Assembly (NCBI GenBank): GCA_964595575.1
Contig: CAZQRA010000010.1
Location: 4,902-68,901 of the forward strand
Reading direction: 5' to 3'
Origin: PALSA-612 sp964595575
GTDB taxonomy: Bacteria > Actinomycetota > Thermoleophilia > Gaiellales > Gaiellaceae
Length of the DNA stretch: 64,000 nt
The notes under the pieces were generated by a model. The model was not told the DNA's origin and ran no database searches. It saw only the letters and a program-made list of their open reading frames with translations. A program made the position numbers and the translations under genes. Every line of letters begins with the position of its first letter. Within the stretch, counting starts at the first letter, position 1. This document shows, in pieces, positions 50,822 to 59,006 of the stretch.

Positions 50822-51542
50822 GCTCCGCGTCATCCCCGTCGAAGGGCTACCCGAGATTCGGGAGGGAGACGACCTGGCCGCGCTCCTTGCCGCCTCGGTC
50901 TCGCTCGAGGACGGGGACGTGGTGGTCGTGTGCCACAAGGCGGTGTCCAAGGCCGAGGGAAGGGTGGTGCGGCTGGCAGAGATCGAGCCCTCGCCGCGGG
51001 CACGAGCGCTGGCGGGCGACTGCGACCCTCGCCGCCTGGAGGTGATCCTGCGGGAGGCGACGCGGATCGTGCGCGCCCGACCGCCCCTCGTCATCGCCGA
51101 GACGAGACACGGCTTCGTCTGCGCCTCGGCCGGAGTCGATGCCTCCAACGCCCCTGCCCCGGACACGGTCGTCCTCCTCCCCGTCGACCCCGACGCCTCC
51201 GCTCGTCGGATCCAGGCGCGGCTGGCGGAGCTCACCGGTCGTGCTGTAGCCGTCGTCGTCAGCGACTCGTTCGGGCGGCCCTGGCGGAGGGGGATCGTGG
51301 ACGTGGCCGTCGGCGTCGCCGGCATGGCGCCCCTCCTCGACCTGCGGGGCCACCGGGATGCCAACGGCTACGAGCTGCACGCGACGGTGGTGGCGGTAGC
51401 AGACGAGATCGCCTCGGCCGCGGAGCTGGTCATGGGCAAGACGGCCGCCATCCCGGCCGCCATCGTGCGGGGCTTGGCGGTCGTAGGTGAGGGCTCAGCC
51501 CGCGACCTCGTCATGCCCGCGGAGCGAGATCTCTTCCGGTAG
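50814..51542 (+). CDS. cofE: F420-0:gamma-glutamyl ligase (single-domain CofE)
   Basis: The 242-residue enzyme has VVVCHKAVSKAEGRVV, ETRHGFVCASAGVDASN and VVVSDSFGRPWRRGIVDVAVGVAGM, the CofE signatures. It adds glutamates to F420-0. It ends at the length of an archaeal-type CofE. It lacks the C-terminal nitroreductase-like domain present in mycobacterial FbiB, which reduces dehydro-F420-0. No separate reductase is recognisable in the window. Confidence 0.95.
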   Translation: MPELRVIPVEGLPEIREGDDLAALLAASVSLEDGDVVVVCHKAVSKAEGRVVRLAEIEPSPRARALAGDCDPRRLEVILREATRIVRARPPLVIAETRHGFVCASAGVDASNAPAPDTVVLLPVDPDASARRIQARLAELTGRAVAVVVSDSFGRPWRRGIVDVAVGVAGMAPLLDLRGHRDANGYELHATVVAVADEIASAAELVMGKTAAIPAAIVRGLAVVGEGSARDLVMPAERDLFR

Positions 51543-51586
51543 CGGCGCTCCTCAAGCGGGCAGGAGGGGCTGCCGATACCGGGGAC

Positions 51587-54151
51587 GTGGGAGCCCACGT
51601 CTCGCCTCTTCCCGCCCGGCCTCGCGCCAATGGAGGAAGCTCGAGCCCCGAGGCCCTGGTCGCCTCCTACCGCCGTCTGGCCGAGGTGTTCCACCTGGTC
51701 CTGTCCGAGGAGACCCTCGACACCCTCCTCGACCGCATCGCCGATACCTTGGCGGAGCTCGTCCCCTACGACGCTCTCCACATCTACGAGGCCGACCTGG
51801 CCCGCCGCGAGCTCGTGCCGGTGCTGGCCCGTAGCGAGTGGGAGAAGGAGGTCATGCGGACGCGGCCCCCCTTCGGTCACGGGATCACCGGCTGGGCGGT
51901 AGCCCATCGCCAGCCGGTGCTGGCCAACAAGGCCCACCTCGACCCCCGGGTGGCCTTCGTGCCGGGGACTCCCGCCGAGCCCGAGGCCCTGATCTCTGTG
52001 CCCCTGGTCGCGCGGGGCACGCTCAAGGGCGCCCTCAACATCTACCGCCTGGGGGAGTCGGCCCGTTTCCACGAGGACGAGTTCGAGCTGGCCAAGTGGC
52101 TCGCGGACGCAGCCGCGCTGGCCATCGACAACGCCCAGGTGCGGGCCCGGCTCGAGCACCAGGCTCGGACCGACTCCCTGACCGGCCTCTACAACCACCG
52201 CACCTTCCACGAGCGCCTGCGGGCCGAGCTGGCCCGGGCCAACCGGGTGCGCGACTCGGTCGCCCTGCTCATGCTGGACATCGACGACTTCAAGCGGGTT
52301 AACGACATCTACGGCCACGCCGTCGGCGACGGCATCCTGGTGGACCTGGCCGAGACGGTGTCGTCGCTGGTGCGGGCGAGCGACCTCGTCTGTCGGACGG
52401 GAGGGGAGGAGCTGGCGGTGATCATGCCCTCCTGCGGCTGCCAGGAGGCCCTCGGCCTTGCCCGTCGCATCCAAGAGAGGCTGCGGGAGAGCCCGGTAGA
52501 CGGCGTGGGCGAGATCACCGTCTCCATCGGCATCGCCGCCGGGCCCGAGCATGCCACCAACCCCCGCGAGCTGGCCGCCTGCGCCGAGACGGCCATGATG
52601 ACGGCCAAGGCCCGGGGAAAGAGCCAGATCGTGCTCTTCGACGAGGAGGCGGGCGAGCGGCCCCTAGGCTCCGATCCTGCCCGGGACACGCGCTCGCTCG
52701 CTCACCTCAAGCTGCTCCAGAACCTCGTCAACAAGCTCAACCGGCTGTCCACCGTGCGGGAGATCGCCGAGGCCGTCGTGGCCGAGCTACGGGGCCTGAT
52801 CGACTACCACTCCTGTCGCGTCTACCTGCTCGAGGGGAGCGAGCTTGTGCCTGTGGCCGTGAAGGGCGACGTGGTCACGGAGGAGGGGCTCTCGGCGCTG
52901 CGGGTCGAGGTGGGCCAGGGCCTCACCGGCTACGTGGCTGCCACGGGCTCGTCGCTCCTCGTCGCCAACGCGCTCGAGTGCGAGTACGCCGCCCAGATCC
53001 CGGGCACCGAGCCCGTGGACGAGTCGGTGATCGCCGTCCCGCTTCGCTACGAGTCCCGGGTGAGCGGGGTCCTCTTCCTCTCCAAGCTGGGGGTGGGCCA
53101 GTTCGACGAGAACGACCTGCGCCTGCTCGCGGTGCTGGCCGGCTACGCCTCGGTGGCCCTCGAGAACGCTCGCCTGTACGAGGCTGCCAAGCGGGAGGCC
53201 GAGAACGCTACGGCCTGGCTCGAGTTCCTGGACGCCGTCTCGGCCTCGGGCTCGGTGGAGGAGACCCAGGAGGAGATCGTGCGCAGGATCCAAGCCCTGG
53301 CCGGCGCCGGCCACTGCTCGCTGTGGCTGGAGGACCCCCTGCAGCCCGCTTACCGTCGGGTGGCGGTCGCGGGCGACGGGGCGCCGGTCGGCTGGCCCGA
53401 GAGCGTGCCCAAGCTGGTGGCCGAGGCGGTGCTCGAGCCCCAAGCGGCCCCCTTCTTCCTGGGCGAGGAGACGTTCCAGGAGCTGTACGGGAGGAGGGAG
53501 GCGGGTAGGGAGGCGATTGCCCCCCTTCCTGCTGCCTCGGGGATGCGGGGCTGGATCGCCGTCCACGATCCCGGCGAGCGCTGCGAGAAGGCCTGCCTCA
53601 AGCTCCTCGAGGGGCTCGCCCTTCGCGCCGCCGCGGTCCTGGGGGAGAGGCTCCTTCGTCGCGAGCAGGAGCAGAGCCTGCACGTGGCCGACGCCCTCCT
53701 CGACTTCGCCCGGGCCCTGGCGCGGGCAGAGCCCTCCCACGTCGCCCAGCGCATCGTCGAGGAGGCGGGGAGGAGCCTGGGCGCCGAGGTGGCCTCCCTG
53801 TGGCTGCAGGAGCGGGCGGGGAGCGACCTGGCGGCGGTGGCTGCCTGGCACCGGGACTCGCTCGAGCGAAAGCGACTGCTCGAGCAGCGCTACCCGCCGG
53901 AGCTGGCCCAGCGGTTCGCGAGCAGGCCGGGGCCGGTCGTCCTCCGCCCCCAGGACTACGCCCACATCCCGGGAGCCCCCGAGCTTGCCGAGGGCCGCCA
54001 CGTGGCCGTCGCTCCCTTCTCCTTCGGCGACGGCCGGGTGGGCTTCCTCGTAGCCGGCGTCGACCCCGGCGCCGGCTTCGACGCCCTCAGCCTCAAGATG
54101 CTGGCCGGGCTCGCCGACCAGGCGAAGCTTGCCTTGGCCGGCGCGCGCTAG
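51587..54151 (+). CDS. Multi-GAF sensor diguanylate cyclase
   Basis: The 854-residue soluble protein has an N-terminal GAF domain (about 30-185). A GGDEF domain follows with the active GGEEL motif (272-276), LLMLDIDDFKRVND, and a product-inhibition I-site RASD (263-266). About three more GAF-like domains follow (370-535, 545-690, 700-850). The intact GGEEL and I-site predict c-di-GMP synthesis with feedback inhibition. A cyclase placed before rather than after most of its sensory GAF domains is unusual. No EAL domain is present. The ligands are unknown. Confidence 0.88.
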   Translation: MGAHVSPLPARPRANGGSSSPEALVASYRRLAEVFHLVLSEETLDTLLDRIADTLAELVPYDALHIYEADLARRELVPVLARSEWEKEVMRTRPPFGHGITGWAVAHRQPVLANKAHLDPRVAFVPGTPAEPEALISVPLVARGTLKGALNIYRLGESARFHEDEFELAKWLADAAALAIDNAQVRARLEHQARTDSLTGLYNHRTFHERLRAELARANRVRDSVALLMLDIDDFKRVNDIYGHAVGDGILVDLAETVSSLVRASDLVCRTGGEELAVIMPSCGCQEALGLARRIQERLRESPVDGVGEITVSIGIAAGPEHATNPRELAACAETAMMTAKARGKSQIVLFDEEAGERPLGSDPARDTRSLAHLKLLQNLVNKLNRLSTVREIAEAVVAELRGLIDYHSCRVYLLEGSELVPVAVKGDVVTEEGLSALRVEVGQGLTGYVAATGSSLLVANALECEYAAQIPGTEPVDESVIAVPLRYESRVSGVLFLSKLGVGQFDENDLRLLAVLAGYASVALENARLYEAAKREAENATAWLEFLDAVSASGSVEETQEEIVRRIQALAGAGHCSLWLEDPLQPAYRRVAVAGDGAPVGWPESVPKLVAEAVLEPQAAPFFLGEETFQELYGRREAGREAIAPLPAASGMRGWIAVHDPGERCEKACLKLLEGLALRAAAVLGERLLRREQEQSLHVADALLDFARALARAEPSHVAQRIVEEAGRSLGAEVASLWLQERAGSDLAAVAAWHRDSLERKRLLEQRYPPELAQRFASRPGPVVLRPQDYAHIPGAPELAEGRHVAVAPFSFGDGRVGFLVAGVDPGAGFDALSLKMLAGLADQAKLALAGAR

Positions 54152-54154
54152 GCT
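54149..54154 (+). promoter_or_regulatory. -10 box of a predicted leaderless promoter
   Basis: TAGGCT, then seven bases, then the GTG start at 54162. The box overlaps the end of the upstream gene (its stop codon is TAG at 54149-54151). Confidence 0.55.
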
Positions 54155-54161
54155 GTTCTCC

Positions 54162-54656
54162 GTGTCCACGCTCGAGCTCGAAGTCGTGGAGGGCGACATC
54201 ACCGCCCTCGAGGTGGACGCCATCGCCAACGCGGCCAACAATCGGCTGTGGATGGGAGCCGGGGTGGCAGGAGCGATCAAGCGGGCAGGAGGCGAGGAGA
54301 TCGAGCGGGAGGCGGTGGCCAAGGGACCGATCGAGGTCGGTGACGCTGTCGCCACCGGGGCCGGGCGCCTTGCGGCCCGCTACGTGATCCACGGGGCGGT
54401 GATGGGGCAGGACCTTCGCACCAGCGCCGAGCTCATCGAGCGGGCGACCCGCCGTTGCCTGGAAGTGGCGGACGAGCTCGGCTGCTCCTCCATCGCCCTT
54501 CCTGCCTTCGGCACCGGGGTGGGCGGCTTCCCCCTCGAGGAGTGTGCTCGGATCATGGTGGGGGTGGCCCGCTCGTTCCGGCCCCGCTCGCTTGGGAAGG
54601 CCATCTTCGCCGTGCTGGGCGAGGAGGCGGCGCGGGCGTTCAGAAGCGCTCTCTGA
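54162..54656 (+). CDS. Macro-domain (ADP-ribose-binding) protein
   Basis: The 164-residue protein is essentially one macro domain. It has VEGDITALEVDAIANAANNRLWMGAGVAGAIKRAGG, GRLAARYVIHGAVMG and the phosphate-loop region LPAFGTGVGGFPLEECA. Such proteins bind or hydrolyse ADP-ribose derivatives. The NAANN pair and GVGG loop suggest a hydrolase-capable site. The 3' end overlaps the opposing FGD gene by 17 bases. Confidence 0.92.
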   Translation: MSTLELEVVEGDITALEVDAIANAANNRLWMGAGVAGAIKRAGGEEIEREAVAKGPIEVGDAVATGAGRLAARYVIHGAVMGQDLRTSAELIERATRRCLEVADELGCSSIALPAFGTGVGGFPLEECARIMVGVARSFRPRSLGKAIFAVLGEEAARAFRSAL

Positions 54657-55638
54657 GCCGGGGGAGGACGTCGGAGGCCAGCTGGTCGAGGAAGCGGCGC
54701 TGGTCGTGGCCGGGCCCGTGGAAGACGAGGTGGTCGAAGCCGAGCGCCACGTACTCGCCGATCCTCTCCACCACCTCCTCCGGGTCGGAGGAGACGATGA
54801 AGCGGGTGTGGGCGCGGTCGGCTGCGGCCTCGGCCAGGCGCTCCATCTCCACCGGGTCCTCCACCCCTGACTTCTCCTCCGGGGCGAGGGCCAGGGCAGC
54901 CCAGAATCGGCATGCCTGACGGGCGTAGTCGAGGTCGCGGTCGTAGGAGACCTTGATCTCGATCATACGGACGAGCCGATCCGGGTCGCGGCCCTGGGCC
55001 CGGGCCCCTTCCTCGAGAGCCTCGACCAACTCGCGGTAGAGCTCGGGCCGCTTTCCGCTCGTGCAGATCAGCCCGTCGCCCACGCGTCCCGCTAGACGGG
55101 CGGCAAGGGGGCCCGAGGCGGCCACGAAGATCGGTACCGGCTGGGGCGGGCGGTCGTAGATGGTGGCGCGGCGGGTGCGGTAGTAGGCGCCCTGGAAGGT
55201 CACCCGCTCCTCGGTCCACAGCCGCCGCATGAGCTCGATCGCCTCTGCCAGGCGGTCCCGCCGCTCCTTGGGCGGCGGCCACTCCTGCCCGGTGGCAGGA
55301 GCCTCGTTCATCGCCTCCCCCGTTCCCACTCCCAAGAACACCCGTCCCGGGTTGAGGCAGGCCAGGGTGGCGAAGGCTTGGGCCACCACCGCGGGGTGGT
55401 AACGGAGGGTGGGCGTGAGGACGCTCGTCCCCAGCCGGGCCCGCTCCGTACGCTCCCCCACCGCCCCCAGCCAGGGAAGAACGGAGGGGGAGTGGCCGCC
55501 CCGATGCCGCCAGGGCTGGAAGTGGTCGGAGACGGCGATCAGCTCGAGGCCCACCCGCTCGGCGTGGACGGCGAGGTCGAGGAGCTGGCGGGGCCCGAAC
55601 TGCTCGGCCGACGCCTTGTAGCCCAGCGTCAGCGCCAC
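54640..55638 (-). CDS. fgd: F420-dependent glucose-6-phosphate dehydrogenase (LLM family)
   Basis: The 332-residue protein follows mycobacterial Fgd1 closely along its whole length: LGYKASAEQF at the start, SDHFQPWRHRGGH, GTSVLTPTLRYHPAVVAQAF, VFLGVGTGEAMNE, GLICTSGK and FHGPGHDQRRFL. Fgd1 catalytic residues appear to be kept (H39, W43, E108), as do the phosphate-binding positions (K196, K256, R279). It should oxidise glucose 6-phosphate, reducing F420, and so supply F420H2. The GTG at 55638 lies ten bases inside the end of cofC, so the two are coupled. A close sugar-phosphate dehydrogenase relative is the main alternative. Confidence 0.9.
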   Translation of the reverse strand: MALTLGYKASAEQFGPRQLLDLAVHAERVGLELIAVSDHFQPWRHRGGHSPSVLPWLGAVGERTERARLGTSVLTPTLRYHPAVVAQAFATLACLNPGRVFLGVGTGEAMNEAPATGQEWPPPKERRDRLAEAIELMRRLWTEERVTFQGAYYRTRRATIYDRPPQPVPIFVAASGPLAARLAGRVGDGLICTSGKRPELYRELVEALEEGARAQGRDPDRLVRMIEIKVSYDRDLDYARQACRFWAALALAPEEKSGVEDPVEMERLAEAAADRAHTRFIVSSDPEEVVERIGEYVALGFDHLVFHGPGHDQRRFLDQLASDVLPRLRERF

Positions 55639-56186
55639 GCAGCCACGTCCTCGGGCGTATCCACGTCGAAGGCAAGACCGGGGAGGTCGACCACCACCGC
55701 CTGGAGCCCTGCCCGGCGAGCCGCCTCCTGGTGGAGGCGGCAGCTTTGGGGCTCCCCGAAGACGGTGGCCATGGCCCCCGGCGGACGCATGGCGAGGGCG
55801 TTCGTGCCCCCGTCCTTGGCTCGAGCGATGGCGATCCCCCGGGTGGGGACCGACTCCACCAGGGCCTCCACCTCGGCGCTGCGCAGGAGGGGGAGGTCGG
55901 CGGCCACGACCGCCACGCAGGGCTCCCGCACGAGTTCGCGCGTAGCCCGGGCGAGGGCTTCGTTCCAAGGGAGGCCGCCGTCGTCGAAGCGAGGGACCCC
56001 GTTCAGGGCCAGGGGCTGGGGGGAGACTACCGTGACCGGGCCTACGCCGGCCTCCTGCACGGCGGCGAGGACGAGGTCGAGCATCTCCTGGACGAGCCGC
56101 GCCCTCTCGCCGGGAGAGAGCACCCCGGCAAGGCGCGTCTTGGCCTCAGCTAGGGGCTTGACGGGGACGAGGACGTGGGCTCGCAC
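55629..56186 (-). CDS. cofC: 2-phospho-L-lactate/phosphoenolpyruvate guanylyltransferase
   Basis: The 185-residue protein has VLVPVKPLAEAKTRLAGVLSPGERARLVQEM, the CofC/FbiD start, with AADLPLL as the metal-binding segment. KDGGTNALAMRPPGAM and LAFDVDTPEDV are at the end. It activates 2-phospholactate or phosphoenolpyruvate with GTP for CofD. The GTG start is six bases from TATGGT. It forms an operon with the F420-dependent dehydrogenase. Confidence 0.95.
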   Translation of the reverse strand: MRAHVLVPVKPLAEAKTRLAGVLSPGERARLVQEMLDLVLAAVQEAGVGPVTVVSPQPLALNGVPRFDDGGLPWNEALARATRELVREPCVAVVAADLPLLRSAEVEALVESVPTRGIAIARAKDGGTNALAMRPPGAMATVFGEPQSCRLHQEAARRAGLQAVVVDLPGLAFDVDTPEDVAAWR

Positions 56187-56192
56187 GGCCTG

Positions 56193-56198
56193 ACCATA
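56193..56198 (-). promoter_or_regulatory. -10 box of a predicted leaderless promoter
   Basis: On the minus strand TATGGT, then CAGGCC (six bases), then the GTG of cofC at 56186. It is divergent from the fbiC box, with 11 bases between the two. Confidence 0.65.
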
Positions 56199-56209
56199 GC
56201 CGCTGGGCG

Positions 56210-56215
56210 TATGCT
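56210..56215 (+). promoter_or_regulatory. -10 box of a predicted leaderless promoter
   Basis: TATGCT, then CACCGT (six bases), then the GTG of fbiC at 56222. The opposing cofC promoter lies within the expected footprint of polymerase on this one, so the two probably compete. Confidence 0.65.
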
Positions 56216-56221
56216 CACCGT

Positions 56222-58579
56222 GTGCTGACCCGGAAGGAGGCGCTCGAGCTCGTGTCCCTGCCTGCGAGCGACCTGCTCGAGCCCGCCTCGCGGCTGAGGG
56301 AGCAGGGGAAGGGGAAGCTCGTCACCTACTCGGCCAAGGTCTTCATCCCTCTCACCACCCTCTGTCGGGACGTGTGCCACTACTGCACCTTCGCTCGCCC
56401 TCCCCGGCGGGGAGAGCCCGCCTACCTGACCGAGGAGGAGGTGCTGGCCATCGCTCGGGCGGGAGCTCGGGCCGGATGTCGGGAGGCTCTGTTCACCTTG
56501 GGGGACAAGCCGGAGCTGCGCTATCGGGTGGCCCGCGAGGAGCTTCGGGCCCTCGGCTGCGCGACCACCGTCGAGTACCTGGCTCGCATGTGTAGCCGCG
56601 TCTTGGAGGAGACGGGCCTCTTGCCCCACGCCAACCCCGGCGTACTCGGCCGCCACGACCTGGAGGCCTTGCGGCGGGTGACCGCCTCGCAGGGGATGAT
56701 GCTGGAGACCGTCGCCGAGCGGCTGTGCGCGCGCGGGGGCCCCCACTTCGGCTCGCCCGACAAGCGCCCGAGCGTACGCCTGGAGACGCTCCGCCTGGCC
56801 GGCGAGGCGCGCGTCCCCTTCACGACGGGCATCCTCATCGGCATCGGCGAGACCCGGGCGGAGCGGATCGAGGCTCTGCTCGCCATCCGCGACCTCCACG
56901 AGCGCTACGGCCACATCCAGGAGGTGATCGTCCAGAACTTCCGGGCCAAGCCGGGCACCCGCATGGCGGAGCACCCCGAGCCCACCCTCGAGGAGCTCCT
57001 GTGGACCTGCGCCGCTGCTCGGCTGGTCTTGGGGCCCGACGCCAACATCCAGGCCCCTCCCAACCTCTCCTACGACGACTTCCCCCGTCTGCTGGAGGCG
57101 GGCATCAACGACTTCGGGGGCGTGTCCCCGGTGACGATCGACCACGTGAACCCGGAGGCGCCCTGGCCGGAGATCGCCCGCCTGGAGGAGGCGACCCGGC
57201 GAGCAGGCCTCGAGCTCGCTCCCCGGCTGCCCGTCTACCCCGAGTACGTGGACGAGCGCTGGCTCGATCCCGCCGTCCTGCCCTACGTGCTGCGGGCGTC
57301 GGACGCCCTGGGTCTTGCTCGGGAGGGGGAGTGGGCTCCGGGAGCGGAGCGACCGCTCCCCTTCCTGCCCAAGGATGCGCTTCCCATCGACACCAAGGAC
57401 GACCTGGGCGAGGAGGAGATCGTCCGCCTCTTCCGGGCCCGGGGCGAGGAGCGCGACCGGGTGCTCGCCGCCGCCGATCGGCTACGTCGGGAGGTGTGCG
57501 GGGACGAGGTGACCTACGTCGTCACCCGCAACATCCAGTACACGAACGTCTGCTACTTCCGGTGCGGCTTCTGCGCCTTCTCCAAGGGGAAGCTGGCCGA
57601 GAACCTACGGGGGCCTGCCTACCTCGTGCCCCTGGAGGAGATCGTGCGCCGGGTGGAGGAGGCCTGGGAGCGGGGGGCGGTGGAGGTCTGCCTCCAGGGA
57701 GGGATTCATCCCCACTTCACGGGCAGCTACTACCTCGACCTGGTGCGGGCGATCAAGGAGGCGGTGCCCGAGATCCACGTGCACGCCTTCTCCGCGCTCG
57801 AGGTATGGCAGGGGGCGGCGACGCTGGGCTTGCCCCTGGCCGACTACCTGGGGCAGCTGCGGGAGGCGGGGCTGGGATCGCTGCCTGGGACGGCGGCCGA
57901 GGTCCTGGACGATGAGGTGCGACGCGTGCTTTGTCCCGACAAGGTCACGACCGACCAGTGGCTCTCGGTGCACGACACGGCCCACCGCCTCGGCCTTGCT
58001 TCCAACGTCACCATCATGTTCGGGCACGTGGACGGGCCCCGCCACTGGGCCCGTCACCTGATCCGGGTTCGCGAGCAGCAGCAGCGGACGGGGGGCTTCA
58101 CCGAGTTCATCCCCCTTCCCTTCGTCCACATGGAGGCTCCCATCTACCTCAGGGGAAGGGCCCGCCGCGGCCCCACCTTCGGCGAGGTCCTGCTCATGCA
58201 CGCGGTGGGGCGGCTGGCCCTCCATCCCTGGATCCGCAACGTGCAGGTCTCCTGGGTCAAGCTCGGCCCCGAGGGGGTGAAGGCGGCCCTGCGGGCAGGA
58301 GCGAACGACCTGGGCGGCACGCTCATGAACGAGTCCATCTCCCGAGCCGCCGGAGCCGGGTTCGGCCAGGAGATGCCTCCGGAGCGGATGGAGGCGATCA
58401 TCCGGGCCGCCGGTCGCCGTCCCCGCCAGCGCACGACCCTGTACGGCCGTCCCCACCCCGAGCGGGTGGCCGCCTCGTTCGGCGCCCCACCGCTGATGAC
58501 GCCCCACAACCCGCCGGTGGACACGAGCGGCCTTGCTCGGCCCACGACCCTCGTCCGCCCTGGGCTCGCCGTCGCCTGA
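56222..58579 (+). CDS. fbiC: Fo synthase, fused CofG-CofH radical SAM enzyme
   Basis: The 785-residue protein has two radical SAM domains. The CofG half carries CRDVCHYC (C48, C52, C55) and the CofH half carries CYFRCGFC (C444, C448, C451). FGGVSPVTIDHVNP and GGIHPHFTGSYYLDL are further family marks. It makes the deazaflavin chromophore Fo from tyrosine and the flavin precursor 5-amino-6-ribitylaminouracil. The fused form is the actinobacterial arrangement. A 47-base overlap leads into the next gene. Confidence 0.97.
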   Translation: MLTRKEALELVSLPASDLLEPASRLREQGKGKLVTYSAKVFIPLTTLCRDVCHYCTFARPPRRGEPAYLTEEEVLAIARAGARAGCREALFTLGDKPELRYRVAREELRALGCATTVEYLARMCSRVLEETGLLPHANPGVLGRHDLEALRRVTASQGMMLETVAERLCARGGPHFGSPDKRPSVRLETLRLAGEARVPFTTGILIGIGETRAERIEALLAIRDLHERYGHIQEVIVQNFRAKPGTRMAEHPEPTLEELLWTCAAARLVLGPDANIQAPPNLSYDDFPRLLEAGINDFGGVSPVTIDHVNPEAPWPEIARLEEATRRAGLELAPRLPVYPEYVDERWLDPAVLPYVLRASDALGLAREGEWAPGAERPLPFLPKDALPIDTKDDLGEEEIVRLFRARGEERDRVLAAADRLRREVCGDEVTYVVTRNIQYTNVCYFRCGFCAFSKGKLAENLRGPAYLVPLEEIVRRVEEAWERGAVEVCLQGGIHPHFTGSYYLDLVRAIKEAVPEIHVHAFSALEVWQGAATLGLPLADYLGQLREAGLGSLPGTAAEVLDDEVRRVLCPDKVTTDQWLSVHDTAHRLGLASNVTIMFGHVDGPRHWARHLIRVREQQQRTGGFTEFIPLPFVHMEAPIYLRGRARRGPTFGEVLLMHAVGRLALHPWIRNVQVSWVKLGPEGVKAALRAGANDLGGTLMNESISRAAGAGFGQEMPPERMEAIIRAAGRRPRQRTTLYGRPHPERVAASFGAPPLMTPHNPPVDTSGLARPTTLVRPGLAVA

Positions 58580-59006
58580 GGACGTCCCCGTCGCCCGTCT
58601 GGCCACCATCCGCCCCGACGGCTCTCCCCGTCTTGTCCCCATCTGCTTTGCCCTGGAGGGAGACAGGCTCTACAGCGCGGTCGACGAGAAGCCCAAGCGC
58701 TCCCGCCGGCTCGCCCGCCTCGCCGACATCGAGCGCGATCCTCGGGTGGAGGTGCTGATCGACTACTACGACGAGGACTGGTCGCGCCTGTGGTGGGTGC
58801 GGCTGCGCGGCCGCGCCCGCGTCGTCGACCGCCATGAGCGCGCGCTCGAGCTCCTGGCGGCGAAGTACCCGCAGTACGGCGAGCGGCCGCCGGCGGGCCC
58901 CTTCCTCGTCGTCGAAGTGGAGGAGCGGGTGGGGTGGCGGGCCTCTGCCCAGGAGGGCGGAGAAGGCGGAGCGACCGGCCCGGGCGGGCGGCCTCAGCCG
59001 ACGTAG
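58533..59006 (+). CDS. Probable F420-binding pyridoxamine-oxidase-fold enzyme (Rv0121-like)
   Basis: The 157-residue protein has PVARLATIRPDGSPRLVPICFALEGDRLYSAVDEKPK and DPRVEVLIDYYDEDWSRLWWVRLRG. These match the split-barrel family of probable F420-dependent enzymes typified by Rv0121. It starts at TTG 58533 inside fbiC. No better start is visible and the N-terminus is uncertain. Placement directly after fbiC supports an F420 role; the substrate is unknown. The last 13 bases overlap the opposing gene. Confidence 0.8.
   Translation: MLGPRPSSALGSPSPEDVPVARLATIRPDGSPRLVPICFALEGDRLYSAVDEKPKRSRRLARLADIERDPRVEVLIDYYDEDWSRLWWVRLRGRARVVDRHERALELLAAKYPQYGERPPAGPFLVVEVEERVGWRASAQEGGEGGATGPGGRPQPT

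Noticed and set aside
50814..51542. Full-length FbiB (ligase plus reductase)
   Set aside because: The frame stops after the ligase domain, and the next gene is a GAF/GGDEF protein, so only CofE is present.
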